DNA of 64,000 bases from assembly GCA_003254925.1 (NCBI GenBank), contig QANZ01013920.1:5747-69746 (forward strand), read 5' to 3'. This DNA comes from Chamaecrista fasciculata. Lineage: Eukaryota > Streptophyta > Magnoliopsida > Fabales > Fabaceae. Both the position numbers and the translations under genes were made by a program. The notes beneath the pieces were generated by a model. It did not search any database and was not told where the DNA came from. It saw nothing but the letters and a program-made list of their open reading frames with translations. Shown piece after piece: positions 12,977-25,182 of this stretch (positions are counted from its first letter, which is position 1; the number at the start of each line of letters is the position of its first letter).

Positions 12977-15900
12977 ATGATTCTTTCTGCTCTTTTAACT
13001 TCTGTTGGAATCAATCTCGGGCTTTGTTTTTTATTTTTCACCCTATACTCCATATTGAGGAAGCAGCCTGGTAATATCACTGTTTATGCTCCACGCTTGG
13101 TCACTGAAGGAAAAGTTCAACAGGGAGATCAGTTTAACTTGGAACGTCTATTACCTACTGCTAGTTGGGTGAAGAAAGCATGGGAACCCTCCGAAGAAGA
13201 ATTTTTATCAAGATCTGGCTTAGATGCTTTTATCTTCATACGCATGTTCATCTTTGGGTAATTCAAATATTTAGTTTTCTCTACATTTGAACTTATATCA
13301 TATTTTTTTCTTATGATATCCAAATTCATTGGATAACTGAGCTTCTTTGTGGTTTGATTTGTTCTGATAGATATTTTTGCATTATATGTATCAACTATCA
13401 AGTGTCCACTGTCACATGTATATGTTTTCATGTAAAACTGATGTGCATAGAAAACTTTGTGCGTGTATGTATTGAATTCACTTTATTTTTTGAAGCGCTA
13501 ATGCATATCAAGTATTAATTATTTGAGCCTATAAGTAATGCCAAACTCCCATTTCTTCAACTAGCAGCACACCATACCATTGTGGTCTAGTCTTTGTAAC
13601 CTTTGCATAAGGATTTGTGTTCTACATCATGAAAATGTCTTGAGGTTTTGATTGGTTTTGACTCCTTTTAGTTTTCATTTAGCTTTCAGATTTTTTATGC
13701 TCTATTCATTTTTTCAAGTTAGAGTAATTTATTGTTATCATTTGTTGTTACAGAAAAAGAAATTTTATTGAAAAGATAATTACAGAAAAGAGAATGAGAC
13801 AACTCCAACTGGAACCATGTAAAATAAAGAAGGGAATAAAAAAGATGGTTTTTCTTAATCTTCAAATTAAATGTGCTGTAAAGCGTTTATCAATCTTTTC
13901 CCAAATTGAGATATCAACCCCCTTAAAGAAAACTTGTTAAAATTATTCCGATGTAATAGGATAATCATTCTTAAAGATGGTTGTAGCAATCACTTTTGTT
14001 TCTTTTTAAATACATTGCCTACATTGGACTTCACTCTTGAATGCAAGGCACATGTAGAGCATTGGCATGATTTTAATAATTTGGATAATACACTGTTTTT
14101 CACTAGTATTTTGGTCTTTCTTGTCTAACATCACGTACTCAAAGTTTATATATATAGTGTTCAGTTGTTTCAACTGATATTTCCCTCTCTTATGGTGATA
14201 CTATACAGTTTGAGAGTATTTTCTTTCGGTGGAATCGTTGGGATCTGCATTCTTCTTCCAATTAATTACATGGGGAGTCAGCTTAATGATAATTCTGACT
14301 TTCCAAACAAGTCTTTGGACTTATTCAGTATTTCTAATGTCAACGACGGTTCTAACAGGTGAATATCTTTAATTAAGTTGTTGTCTAGCATTATTTATTT
14401 ATAGTGAAGATCAGTACATTTATATAGTGCTGATATCTAGTTAAATTATTAGTTACATTGGTGGTGGAGAATGTTTCCTTCAGCTCATACTCTGTTCTTG
14501 TGTGAAGCCTCTGTTATATTTACAGAAATAGTTTCTTTCATTTTGCTAAATGCTTTGTAGAATTTAAGAATACTGGGTCAGTGGTAAAACTTGCAATCGA
14601 AGTGAGGTTTGTTTTCTTTTATAGATTAATTTGATCAAGTGACATTTGACCACTGGTTTTGCTACAAAATTTACTTCTTCACTTTGTTTTCTCTGCAATC
14701 AAGCTATATTATTTCAATTTATATTCAACAGATAACATAGTTATCTTTTCTTGGCTTCAAATCCTCATCAATCCTCTGTATCTTTCCCATAAAACAGTTG
14801 AAGTTTTCCAAAGATTTATAAGCCTGAAAGATGTGTTTTGTGGGTGCCCTTGATATTTCTTCTTCTTTTTTTTTTCCTACCTTCTAAGCAATAACCTGGG
14901 AACTTTAACAACTATACTTGAATTTTGCAAGTTTATGGATCCATTTTTGTGCTGCCTATGTCTTCACTGGAGTTGTCTGCTATCTTCTATATTATGTAAG
15001 TTCAAGTTTTCTCTGTTAATACAATAATATTTTGTCAATTATTACATGATGATAGTGGTTGATATTCATGCTTGATGTTTGCATGCTATACAGGAGTATG
15101 ACTATATTTCATCAAAAAGAGTTGCTCACTTCTTTTCATCCAAACCTCAGCCTCATCAATTTACCATATTAGTCCGTGGTATTCCTATTCCTCCTGGAAG
15201 AACCTGCAATGAAACTGTTGAGAATTTCTTCAAGGAGTATCATTCTTCTACTTATCATTCACATTCTGTAATCCATCGAAGCAGCAAACTTCAAAGTCTT
15301 ATTGTAAGCATTTTTCTGGAATTGTAATTGATTTAATCTTTTCTGCTTTGTATTTTGAACAAAATCCCTCCTTAAAATTCCATAAGGTGAAATCCCTGAA
15401 AGAACCAAAGAAATATACATATATCATAAATCATGTGAAGGAAAAAGTCTGTAAGATTCTGGCATTTTCATTTCAACCAAATGCACAATGAGCCTGGAAG
15501 AGACCACTATTCCAAAGCAGCTTGTTCTCCTTTCTGCTCTAAACTGAAAAGATAACTCTAAGCTGGCATATATTTCCAGCGTTCTACAAGAAGCCCAAAC
15601 AACTCATAAATGAGATAAACTTCTAAGTCTATAGTAATTAGATTCCCTTAGGAACTACCATATCACTAATACTGTAGCATTTTCGTACTCTTTTGTTCAA
15701 ATGTATTATGCATTGTAGTTATATTTTATCCTCAATGTGTTCTGTAATCCCTGGTGGGTGCACTTTCAGTGTGGTTACTGAAACTTGAAAATGAAGTCTG
15801 TTGGAGATTAAAATCTATTATTTGGCCATCAGTTAACACTTGAAGCTTTTAGTTTGAATAATTTCTTGACAAGATAATTGAGTATATTTTTTACCAAGTA

Positions 15901-18900
15901 ATTTGGTGATCAGATCCTGTGTACCTTGTTCTAGTAACTATATATCCCTTGGTTTCAAGTCCAATGCAGCTGCTTTTGTACTTTATTAGGGATCATTTTG
16001 CATTTATTCAGTTTAGTGATAATTTCAGATTTGGTGAAATGAAGTCTTTCAATAATTTGGTTTTTTTTTTTCTTTTTATTTTACCATATCACCTTCTTTT
16101 TCCCTGGAGTATGGGGTTGGGTTTGGTTTAGTTTTGGTTCTACAAATGACATTGTTAAATTAACTGGAATTGATTAGAATTGGTTTGAATTGATTACATT
16201 ACAATGGGACCTGGACACATATTTAAAGACACCAACAACACCTACCATATTTAATATTCTACTAACCAACTAACTCTAATAAATAAAATTTTGACTTCTA
16301 ACACTCCCCCTCAAGTTGGAGCATAGATGTTAATCATGCCCAACTTGTTACAAAGATATTCCAAAACATAGAAATCCCATACATCATAAAATTGTGAACA
16401 TAAAACTAGGAAAAACACCCTTGAAACAAACTTCTTGCAGCTCCCCCTGTCAATGTATCTCAAATAGTCATCATGTAGACAACTCAAAGGGAATCACCAC
16501 TAAACTTGTTGAGAGAAAGAAAAACAATCCTGTGGCTAAAATCACATAGGGAGAAGAAGCTGGAATGAAAACACAGCTATGAGCCCATGGTTGAAGTCAC
16601 AAGGAGAGAAGGCTGGAATGAAAGAGAACACAGCCATGACCTTGATTCAATCAACAAGCTTGAGTGATGAACCAAAAAATGAAGAGCAATGTGAGAGGAA
16701 CTGGAATGGAAATTAGGGATTAAGTCTTGAATCATATAGAAACCTTCAAATAGGGGAAGAAAAACAATTTTTTTTTTTTTTAACCCAGTCTCAGGAACTA
16801 CTGGGCTGTAAGAAACAAGAAACAAATTCAGAGTCATTGACAGAATGCAACAAAACCCTATCTTCAACAAAAAGGTTCACTAACAGCGACCAAAACCTCT
16901 AGATCACAGTTGGGGGTCGCCGGAAATAGGTCGTCGACGGCGGCGAGAATGACCGGTGAGCAGTACGGTGGCTCACGCTCCTTCACGCGCCGGCGCGTGA
17001 AGAACGTGCGACACTGCTTAGACGGCGCGTGAGCCACACGCGCTTCACAGAATGACGCCGGACTTCGGGGAACGGCCGATTGGGACCTCCTCTTCCTTCC
17101 TATGATGGCGGTGACACTAAAAAAGAAACTTTGAAAGTGGACCTACTAAAACCCTAAGTTTTCTGAACAGAGAGGAAGAAGGGGCATGACGTAAGGAGGA
17201 AAAAGACTCATCCAGGATCAAATTGCTCTGATACCATGTTAAATTAACTGGAATTGATTAGAATTGGTTTGAATTGATTACATTACAATGGGACTTGGAC
17301 ACATATTTAAAGACACCAACAACACCTACCATATTTAATATTCTACTAACCAACTAACTCTAATAAATAAAATTTTGACTTCTAACAGACATTTTGCATC
17401 TTAATGAAGTGTTAAACTTCTAATAGATTTAAGCTTGAACTGACTTAATTATTTCTTATTATGCTTCCTGTATTGGAAGACTGATGCAGAGAAGCTGTAC
17501 AAAGAGTTTACACAAATAAAAAATGAAAGTGACGCTTCTCAAAGGCACAAGTGTGATGGATGTTTGGGACTTTTTGGAAAAAAATATGGTAGTCTGGATC
17601 ATTACGAAAAGAGATTGCGAGACATAGAACATGATTTGAGAAAGGAACAAGCTTCACTAGTGGGAAAGGTACTTTCAATGTCTAAGCAACCATAATCTGC
17701 AAAATCTGGTGGTGATAAAATAATTTTATTTTCTCTAGGACTGTTCAATATCTAGTTTGGTTTAGTTCCAAATCTAACCCCAAACAAAATGAACTGGGTT
17801 ATCATTTTCATCATTACAGACAGAATCAATGGCAAGTACTGAATCCTATTTGCCTCATTATAAAAAATTTTTAACCATTACCGATCAGGTAATAATTGTA
17901 AAATTGGGTTTTAGAAAGCCATTGTTTACTACAAAAAATGTATCCATTGATTAAAATATTTGACTTATATTATATGGACATTTTATTCTACAACAGATGT
18001 ATTATTTGGAAGTTAAGGTTATATGATATAATGATATCTAATATATTCACTTTCTCTATCATCACTTTCAACTCTAAAGGAACTTCCTGCTGCCTTCGTC
18101 TCGTTTAAGTCGAGATTTGGAGCTGCAATAGCTTTAAACATTCAAGAAGGTGTCAATCCCACGGAATGGATTACTGAGAAAGCTCCTGAGCCCCATGATG
18201 TGCATTGGCCTTTCTTCTCTGTGTCATACATTAAGAGATGGATGGGCAAGCTGGTGGCTATTGTAGCTTGTCTTGCTCTTACAATTCTTTTTTTTATCCC
18301 TGTGGCAGTAGTACAAGGTCTTACCCATCTTGAGCAGTTGGAAATGTGGTTCCCTTTTTTGAAACGTATACTGAGACTGTAAGTGGGCAGTCTTACTTAT
18401 TGAATATTGTGATTTCAATTTTCACAGTTTGAGCATCCAAGAATCTGATCATTCCCTTCTCCACTTTCTGGAAATATCATTCAATATGCCTTTGAATTAT
18501 TTGATTTAGTCATTTTCATTGTGTGGTGTTCTGTTTTGTCTTTTCATTCTATGCTTCAAGTCTCACTTTATATACATAAAAGTAGAACAAAAACCACTTA
18601 GTGTTGCTGTTTTGCAGTACGAAAAATTTATTATATGATTATCTCAGTTATTTGCTAACCTCTGTTTTAGTTTTTACCTAGATAAAGTTATATCAACATC
18701 ATGAGCTAATGATGGTGTGCGTATAAAAGTATGTGCTGTATGGTTTTGTAGGATTACATCATTGTGTTTCCTTTTCCTAAATGGATGTCTAGTTGAGCTT
18801 GTGATTTCTAGTTGAGAGTATAGTTTATTGGCTGTTAGTAGGACAGATTCTATTCTCATCATCAATAACTATTGCAATTGGAGTTTTCATTGTTTGTTTG

Positions 18901-19180
18901 CAGGGCAGTTGTGAGTCAAGTTATAACAGGATACCTTCCCAGCTTGATTCTGCAGTTGTTTCTGTCCTTTGTACCACCTATTATGATTATGCTTTCATCC
19001 TTGCAAGGATACATCTCATGGAGTGAGATACAGAAAAGTGCATGTACCAAAGTATTATGGTTTACCATATGGAACATATTCTTTGCAAATGTACTATCAG
19101 GATCAGCTCTCTATCGGGTGAATGTTTTCCTAGAGCCCAAAAAGATTCCTGAAATACTAGCTGAAGCTGTTCCAGCACAG
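12977..19180 (+). CDS. OSCA/CSC1-like stress-gated cation channel (RXW8-like), 5' seven coding exons only
   Basis: Exons read from the sequence are 12977-13257, 14209-14358, 14932-14995, 15094-15303, 17480-17668, 18080-18378 and 18904-19180. All have GT-AG borders and the phases fit, giving 490 residues. The protein starts with a membrane helix ([20 protein letters not shown]) and ILRKQPGN. It continues through the N-terminal OSCA membrane domain (about 1-165), the cytosolic domain with [13 protein letters not shown] (about 185-340), and the first helices of the 7TM region ([48 protein letters not shown]). Family members form mechanosensitive or hyperosmolality-gated Ca2+-permeable channels. 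They run to about 720-760 residues, so about 250 C-terminal residues are missing. They should lie beyond 19180 but are not present before the N gap at 20139. The gene is either truncated or its 3' exons fell into the gap. Confidence 0.85.
16153..17387 (-). mobile_element. Small non-autonomous LTR element (Copia-derived, TRIM/LARD-like) in an OSCA intron
   Basis: Two direct 151-bp repeats, 16153-16303 and 17237-17387, begin TGTTAAATTAACTGG and end TTCTAACA. They are nearly identical (one base differs by eye). The element is flanked by a 5-bp target duplication, GACAT, at 16148-16152 and 17388-17392. The minus strand shows a primer site of the initiator-tRNA-Met type (TGGTATCAGAGC, just left of the right LTR) and a polypurine tract GAGGGGGAG next to the left LTR. 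The orientation is therefore minus. The 930-bp interior shows no retroelement protein and has a GC-rich part at 16900-17060. Insertion is recent, judging by the LTRs. Confidence 0.9.
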
Positions 19181-20138
19181 GTGAGAATATTCAGTAGTTT
19201 TTTTCCTTGCAAAATAGTGGTATGAATTTTCACAAAGTGTTCTTATGTTTATAAAGGGAAATTGAGTTCTAGGTGATTTTTTATGTATCTCAATATTATT
19301 TTTATAATCCCTCTGTATATACAAATAGTCAAAAAAATTTATCTCATAATAAGGTTTCTTTTAATATTTCCGTAACGAAAGTATACTTAGTATACGATAT
19401 AAGTCTTTTGAAGGTAAAACAGTTAAACCTTTTGTAGCATAATTTGCTATTTTGAATAGAAGGACCAGTAAATTTGCAGTAGATTTTCCATATCCAGTTT
19501 TTTTTCCTAACTTAAATTTTGTTGTTTTGCAACCCTGGCATTTTGCAAGGGTTTTATTAGGAATTAACATGATGGCAATGTGAATGGGATTATAAGGCAA
19601 GTTGATTGTAGAAATTTTGTTTAGAAAATGTGAAGTTTTCAAGTTGTTGGTTTGAATTTATCATTGGATCTGGTCGTTTTGGAACTTGTTCGTTTTTGCC
19701 TGTTCTAGTATCGAGCAAGGTGAGTGACTGAATCATTCAGCTAAGCTGTCTAGATTAGGTCAAAAGATTGTCAAACATACTATTGCTCCTTGGTGTACAC
19801 GGGCTTGTAGACAAAAGAGCATTGTAGTCAGAACATAAAAGGTCCTTCATAAATATTACTGAGTTACTGTAGTAATTAATAAAAGTTTATGGTTATCTAG
19901 ACAGTCCATTGACCTTCTTAAGCAATGTTGGATGAGTGCTTTGTCAGTACCACTGTTTTAAGAACTGGACCAAACCGACAAGTCTGATCAACACTTGGTG
20001 TGAAGAATGACATTTATGTGACTGGACCATTCTGACAGTCAGACTGCTCTGGACTGCTCTTGAACCGTCCAAAACGGCTTTAGCCCAGACTGCACTAGGA
20101 ACCAGTCAAGATTTTTAAGAATTGGATGGTCCATTCAT
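19181..20138. other. Non-coding stretch between the OSCA exons and the gap
   Basis: I searched this stretch for the missing OSCA exons and found none. From about 19950 it holds imperfect repeats of the type AAGAACTGGACCAAACCG ... TTAAGAATTGGATGGTCC, which look like one arm of a GGACC/CCGG-rich MITE running into the N gap. The rest is AT-rich and featureless. Confidence 0.5.
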
Positions 20139-20261
20139 NNNNNNNNNNNNNNNNNNNNNNNNNNNNNNNNNNNNNNNNNNNNNNNNNNNNNNNNNNNNNN
20201 NNNNNNNNNNNNNNNNNNNNNNNNNNNNNNNNNNNNNNNNNNNNNNNNNNNNNNNNNNNNN
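20139..20261. other. Assembly gap (123 Ns)
   Basis: A run of unknown bases. The converging OSCA-like and terpene-synthase-like genes each lose their 3' exons at this point, so the true gap may be much longer than the N run. Open frames drawn across the Ns are artefacts. Confidence 0.95.
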
Positions 20262-20485
20262 AATAATTTGTGAATTGTGACACTCACACCTTTCACAATT
20301 TTTTGAAAGTGTGGATGATGACCACGCCTTTCTTGAAATATATTTTATCAAACAATTCTTTTTCCTTTTTAGTTTCAAAATAAATTTTTAAAATCTTTTT
20401 AATAAAAAAACAAAAATTAAAACAGAATCAAATTAAAGGGGCCAGCCGGCTCATAGATTTTTCCCCTTTGAGATGTGGGTGTTAC
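20262..20485 (-). other. Start of the next terpene synthase intron, up to the gap
   Basis: AT-rich sequence after the fourth exon's GT donor. No exon is seen in it. Confidence 0.5.
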
Positions 20486-21814
20486 CTGTGAATTTGTGCC
20501 AAAGTTTCGTTGATGTCTTGCAGAAAATAGTGGGCCAAACCTAACTTTTCCAATTGATTCACCATGCAGAGCTTAATAAGGTCTTCATCCATGGGGTATG
20601 TTTGTGGAACTGCTTGCACACCCACAGAAAATAATTCAAACAAATGTATATTAACAACTTTAGTTGAGACTGATGAGAAATTAATAACAAATATGTATGT
20701 GAACCTCCATTATTAGCGCATCTTTGAGCCAAGGATTTCAAATAGTTGAGGCAGTCCTTGTTTCGAGTAGCCATAAATGCCTTAGCTGTAGCAGAGGGTG
20801 ATTGAAATATAGACCCATCTCCACTCACATTTCTCAATATATCTTCTTCCCTAACCTCATAGGATTCAGGCACAGCTTCAAGATATGACAACAATGGAGG
20901 GTAACATCCCTCCCCCACCATTTTCTCCCTACACATATATAATTTATTTGCATGCATGCAACTAATTACATTTAATTAATTAAAGTTCTTTCGTGAAATT
21001 CCCAAAGTTATCCAAAAGAAAATTAAATAAATGACCAGATTTGAGTTTAGTGACCAGATTTGACTATTTTTTACTCTAAGATTGTACACAAGCTTAAATG
21101 CATACAAATTTCAAGGTTAAAAAAGCCAAATCTGATGACTGAGAGCTCATGTATAGGAAAAAAAAGTACTTGTGAAGAATATTTTGACGACAGGTAAACA
21201 CATAGGAGAGTGTGTCCATCACTGCTTCTGGGAAGACAACTTTTAAGCCATTAGCGTGAGCAAGTTCAAGCATGGCAGGTAGAACGATGGCAAACCAACG
21301 AGGACAATTCTCTTTCACATCCTTCAGTATCTCCTCAGCATTTTCATGGATAAATGACAATCCTGAATGACCAAATTTATATATTTGGGACGACGTCATG
21401 ACATACTATAATAATATTCAATTAATATCAACCATTGATGTATGCTTTAATAATAAGGTACGTAGCCCTTAGATATGTGACTAGTGTACCTTTATGTATT
21501 AAAAGTGGGCCAGAATTCCACATGTTGAGTGCAACAATGGAAGCAAGAGTTGAAGGAATGGTATGAATGGTAGGATTGCCAAAGGCATCAGTGTGTCCCC
21601 AGAAGCCATCTTCAGTCTGATTGTGAAGAAGCCAGTTCAAGCAATTCATGAACATTGGCCTCGAGTGATTCTGAGCTGGAATCATAGCTAACCAGGCAGT
21701 GTCATAAGCAGAAGGACACACGAAAGCGTATAGATCAACCTGCTTTGACGACAAATTCAACCATCTCTTCATATTTTCAACTCTCGATTCTATGCGGGAT
21801 GATGCAGCTTCCAT
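20486..21814 (-). CDS. Diterpene-synthase-like (geranyllinalool synthase/TPS-c,e,f type), first four exons only
   Basis: Exons on the minus strand are 21814-21490, 21362-21170, 20928-20705 and 20609-20486, with GT-AG borders and fitting phases, about 288 residues. The ATG at 21814 gives MEAASSRIES. Family motifs are PSAYDTAWLAMIP (about 30-45), LNWLLHNQTEDGFWG, NPTIHTIPSTLA, CPRWFAIVLPAMLELA, YPPLLSYLEAVPESY, SPSATAKAFMATRN and VPQTYPMDEDLIKLCMVNQLEKLGLAHYF. The N-terminal layout, without a clear plastid transit peptide, suits TPS-f geranyllinalool synthases, which act on geranylgeranyl diphosphate. The domain with the DDxxD metal site is absent: full proteins have about 800-870 residues. The next exon would lie left of 20486, where the N gap starts after about 225 bases. 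This is a truncated gene, a pseudogene, or a gene interrupted by the assembly. Confidence 0.8.
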
Positions 21815-23169
<1,355 letters not shown>

Positions 23170-24830
23170 TATTATTGGGCAGGTATTTCATTTTAAACTA
23201 TTTAGCAAAATATGTCATTTTCACTGTTCATCTGATCTCTTTATACACAGGGCGCATGAGTTCAAGTGGATAACAACAAAACGCAGGGCGCTATCAAGGA
23301 ACGAAACATGGAAAATTAATACTCACAACACAAGGCGCAATCCACAAATGGATCATTCAAAAATTTAATTTTCTACAACACAAGGCGCTATCCTTAAATG
23401 GAACATTTAATAATTTAATATTTTCACTCACAACACAAGGCGCTAACCATAAATGGAACATTCAAAAATTTAATTTTTTCACCCGCAACATAAGGCGCTA
23501 CCCACAAATGAAACATTCAAAAATTTCATCAGATAGAACACTCACAACGCAAGGCGCTATCAACAAATGAAACATGTAAAAATTTAATTTTTTTAAAGCT
23601 CCAACATAGGACGCATAGAACAAATGAAACAAATGTTGATCTATTAATTTGTGTTGTGGAGGGGGCATGTCACAAATGAGGCATACCCAAATTAAATAGC
23701 TATTGGTTTAATTGATCGAAAATCTATTTTGTTTTTTAATATTGTTCCTAAATTTCATTTTAGTGTATAATGTATATTTTGCTCTATTTTGATGCATAAT
23801 TCAAATCTGAATGCGATGAAATTAAAGTTACAAGTTAAATTTGATTAATTTTTTATTTGCCCAGTTGAAATTATCGATAAACGAGGTCAAATCAAGCATG
23901 AAATCGAGTTTGAAAATGGACCACTTGTTTCATGAATTTGATCATATCTTTCTCATTTCGAATTCAAATGCAATAAAATCGGAGCTGCAAGTTAATCTTA
24001 ATGAGTTCTTTGTCTATCTAGTTGAGACCGTTGATAAACGAGGTCAAATAATACTTCAAATGGTGATGTTGATGTTTTCTCCAAACTTACTTTCGGAGCA
24101 TTATTTGACCTCGTTTATCAACGGTCCTAACTAGACAGATAAAGAACTCGTCAAGAGTAACTTGCAACTCCGATTTTGTTGCATTCGAATTTGAAACGAG
24201 AGAGATATTACCAAATTCATGAAACAAGTGGTCTATTTTCGGGTCTGATTTCACCTCGCTTACCGATAATTCTAGCTAGGCAAATTAAAAAATTAATCAA
24301 CTTTAACTTTTAACTTTAATTTCATCACATTCAGATTTAAATCATGCATCAAAGTAGAACAAGAAATACATTATGTACTAAAATGAAATTTAGGAATAAT
24401 ATTAAAAACCAAAAATAGAGTTTTAATCAATTATAATAAATTTAATTTTTGGAGGGCGCATATGTCATATGCGCCCCTCCACATAGTTGGAAAAAAAAAC
24501 TCAATTTTGAATTTGTTCCATTTCTCATACACGCCTTGTGTAAAAAAATTCTGAAAAAATAATTATGTAGATTCAATTTGTTGTGTGCGCCCTACATTTT
24601 AAGAAAAAAAATTTCTATAAATCTAATTTGTTGTGTGCGCCTTGCGTTTAAATTTTTCTCAAAATTAAATTTCGCAGGTTTTGTTTTCTGTATATGCCTT
24701 GCGTTAACGTCTTGTTTCATTTTAGTAATGCGCCCTGCGTAGTAAGATGGCATACTTCGGAAGTGAACAGTAAAATTGATATAGTTTAATAAATAGTTTA
24801 AAAACTGAAAAATAGGTATAGGAATTTAAG
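23170..24830. mobile_element. Large foldback (Mutator-like) DNA element with minisatellite arms
   Basis: Two long inverted arms face each other around a short loop near 24056-24097. The left arm (about 23170-24055) reads GACCGTTGATAAACGAGGTC before the loop and the right arm (about 24098-24830) returns GACCTCGTTTATCAACGGTC. Matching continues outward through TTCATGAATTTG/CAAATTCATGAA, AATTTCATTTTAGT/ACTAAAATGAAATT and CACTGTTCA/TGAACAGT near the ends. Each arm holds short repeats with AAGGCGC or GCGCCTTG. The inner arms resemble the 520-bp MITEs at 30766 and 59429. No transposase is present. Ends are approximate and no target duplication was settled. Confidence 0.75.
23255..23625 (+). repeat. 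Minisatellite of about 60-65-bp units in the left foldback arm
   Basis: Six degenerate units each carry CAACACAAGGCGCTA, then an AAATGGAACATTCAAAAATT-type block, and an AT-rich spacer. Units with the inverse sense (TGTGCGCCTTGCG) recur at 24520-24735 in the right arm. Confidence 0.8.
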
Positions 24831-24948
24831 AAAACCGTTCTTCTTCGGTGCATGCGATGAACAATATATTCTTGGTATTTGCTAAATATGCCACACGATT
24901 GAGTTTCCTAGGTGGTTTGGTTCATTTATGTGAATGGCACCTTGAGAG

Positions 24949-24956
24949 GAATATGC
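24949..24956 (+). promoter_or_regulatory. P1BS (PHR1 binding) site, GAATATGC
   Basis: The sequence fits GNATATNC, the site bound by PHR1-type phosphate-starvation regulators. It lies about 230 bases before the start codon of the PHT1 gene at 25183, a usual position. A TATA box (TATATAAA, 25122-25129) lies between. Confidence 0.6.
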
Positions 24957-25121
24957 GTCTATTTTGTGAATGCAGGTGCAGGGATATGAATGATTGACAA
25001 AATAGTCTTGTCTTTTAAATGCCCCTGCCAGGAATTAAGCATAGGATTAGACGTCGCAAGGTTGTATGAATTAGTATTATACAATAATATAGTGCACATA
25101 GGACGCATAAAAGCAGTACTA

Positions 25122-25129
25122 TATATAAA
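25122..25129 (+). promoter_or_regulatory. TATA box of the first PHT1 gene
   Basis: TATATAAA lies 54 bases before the ATG at 25183, which leaves a short, A/G-rich leader of about 25-30 bases. Confidence 0.65.
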
Positions 25130-25182
25130 GGGGATGAATTGAAAAGAAAGCAAAAGCAAGTGAAAGTGAAGAATAAAACAGA

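Noticed and set aside
13129-13431. 100-codon minus-strand open frame over OSCA exon 1
   Set aside because: Antisense shadow of a well-supported exon.
20095-20378. Two minus-strand open frames across the N run
   Set aside because: They exist only because unknown bases contain no stops; the flanking residues match nothing.
23255-23625. Evenly spaced repeats resembling a CRISPR array
   Set aside because: The spacers are similar to one another, the host is a plant, and the mirror array in the opposite arm shows that this is a minisatellite inside a foldback transposon.
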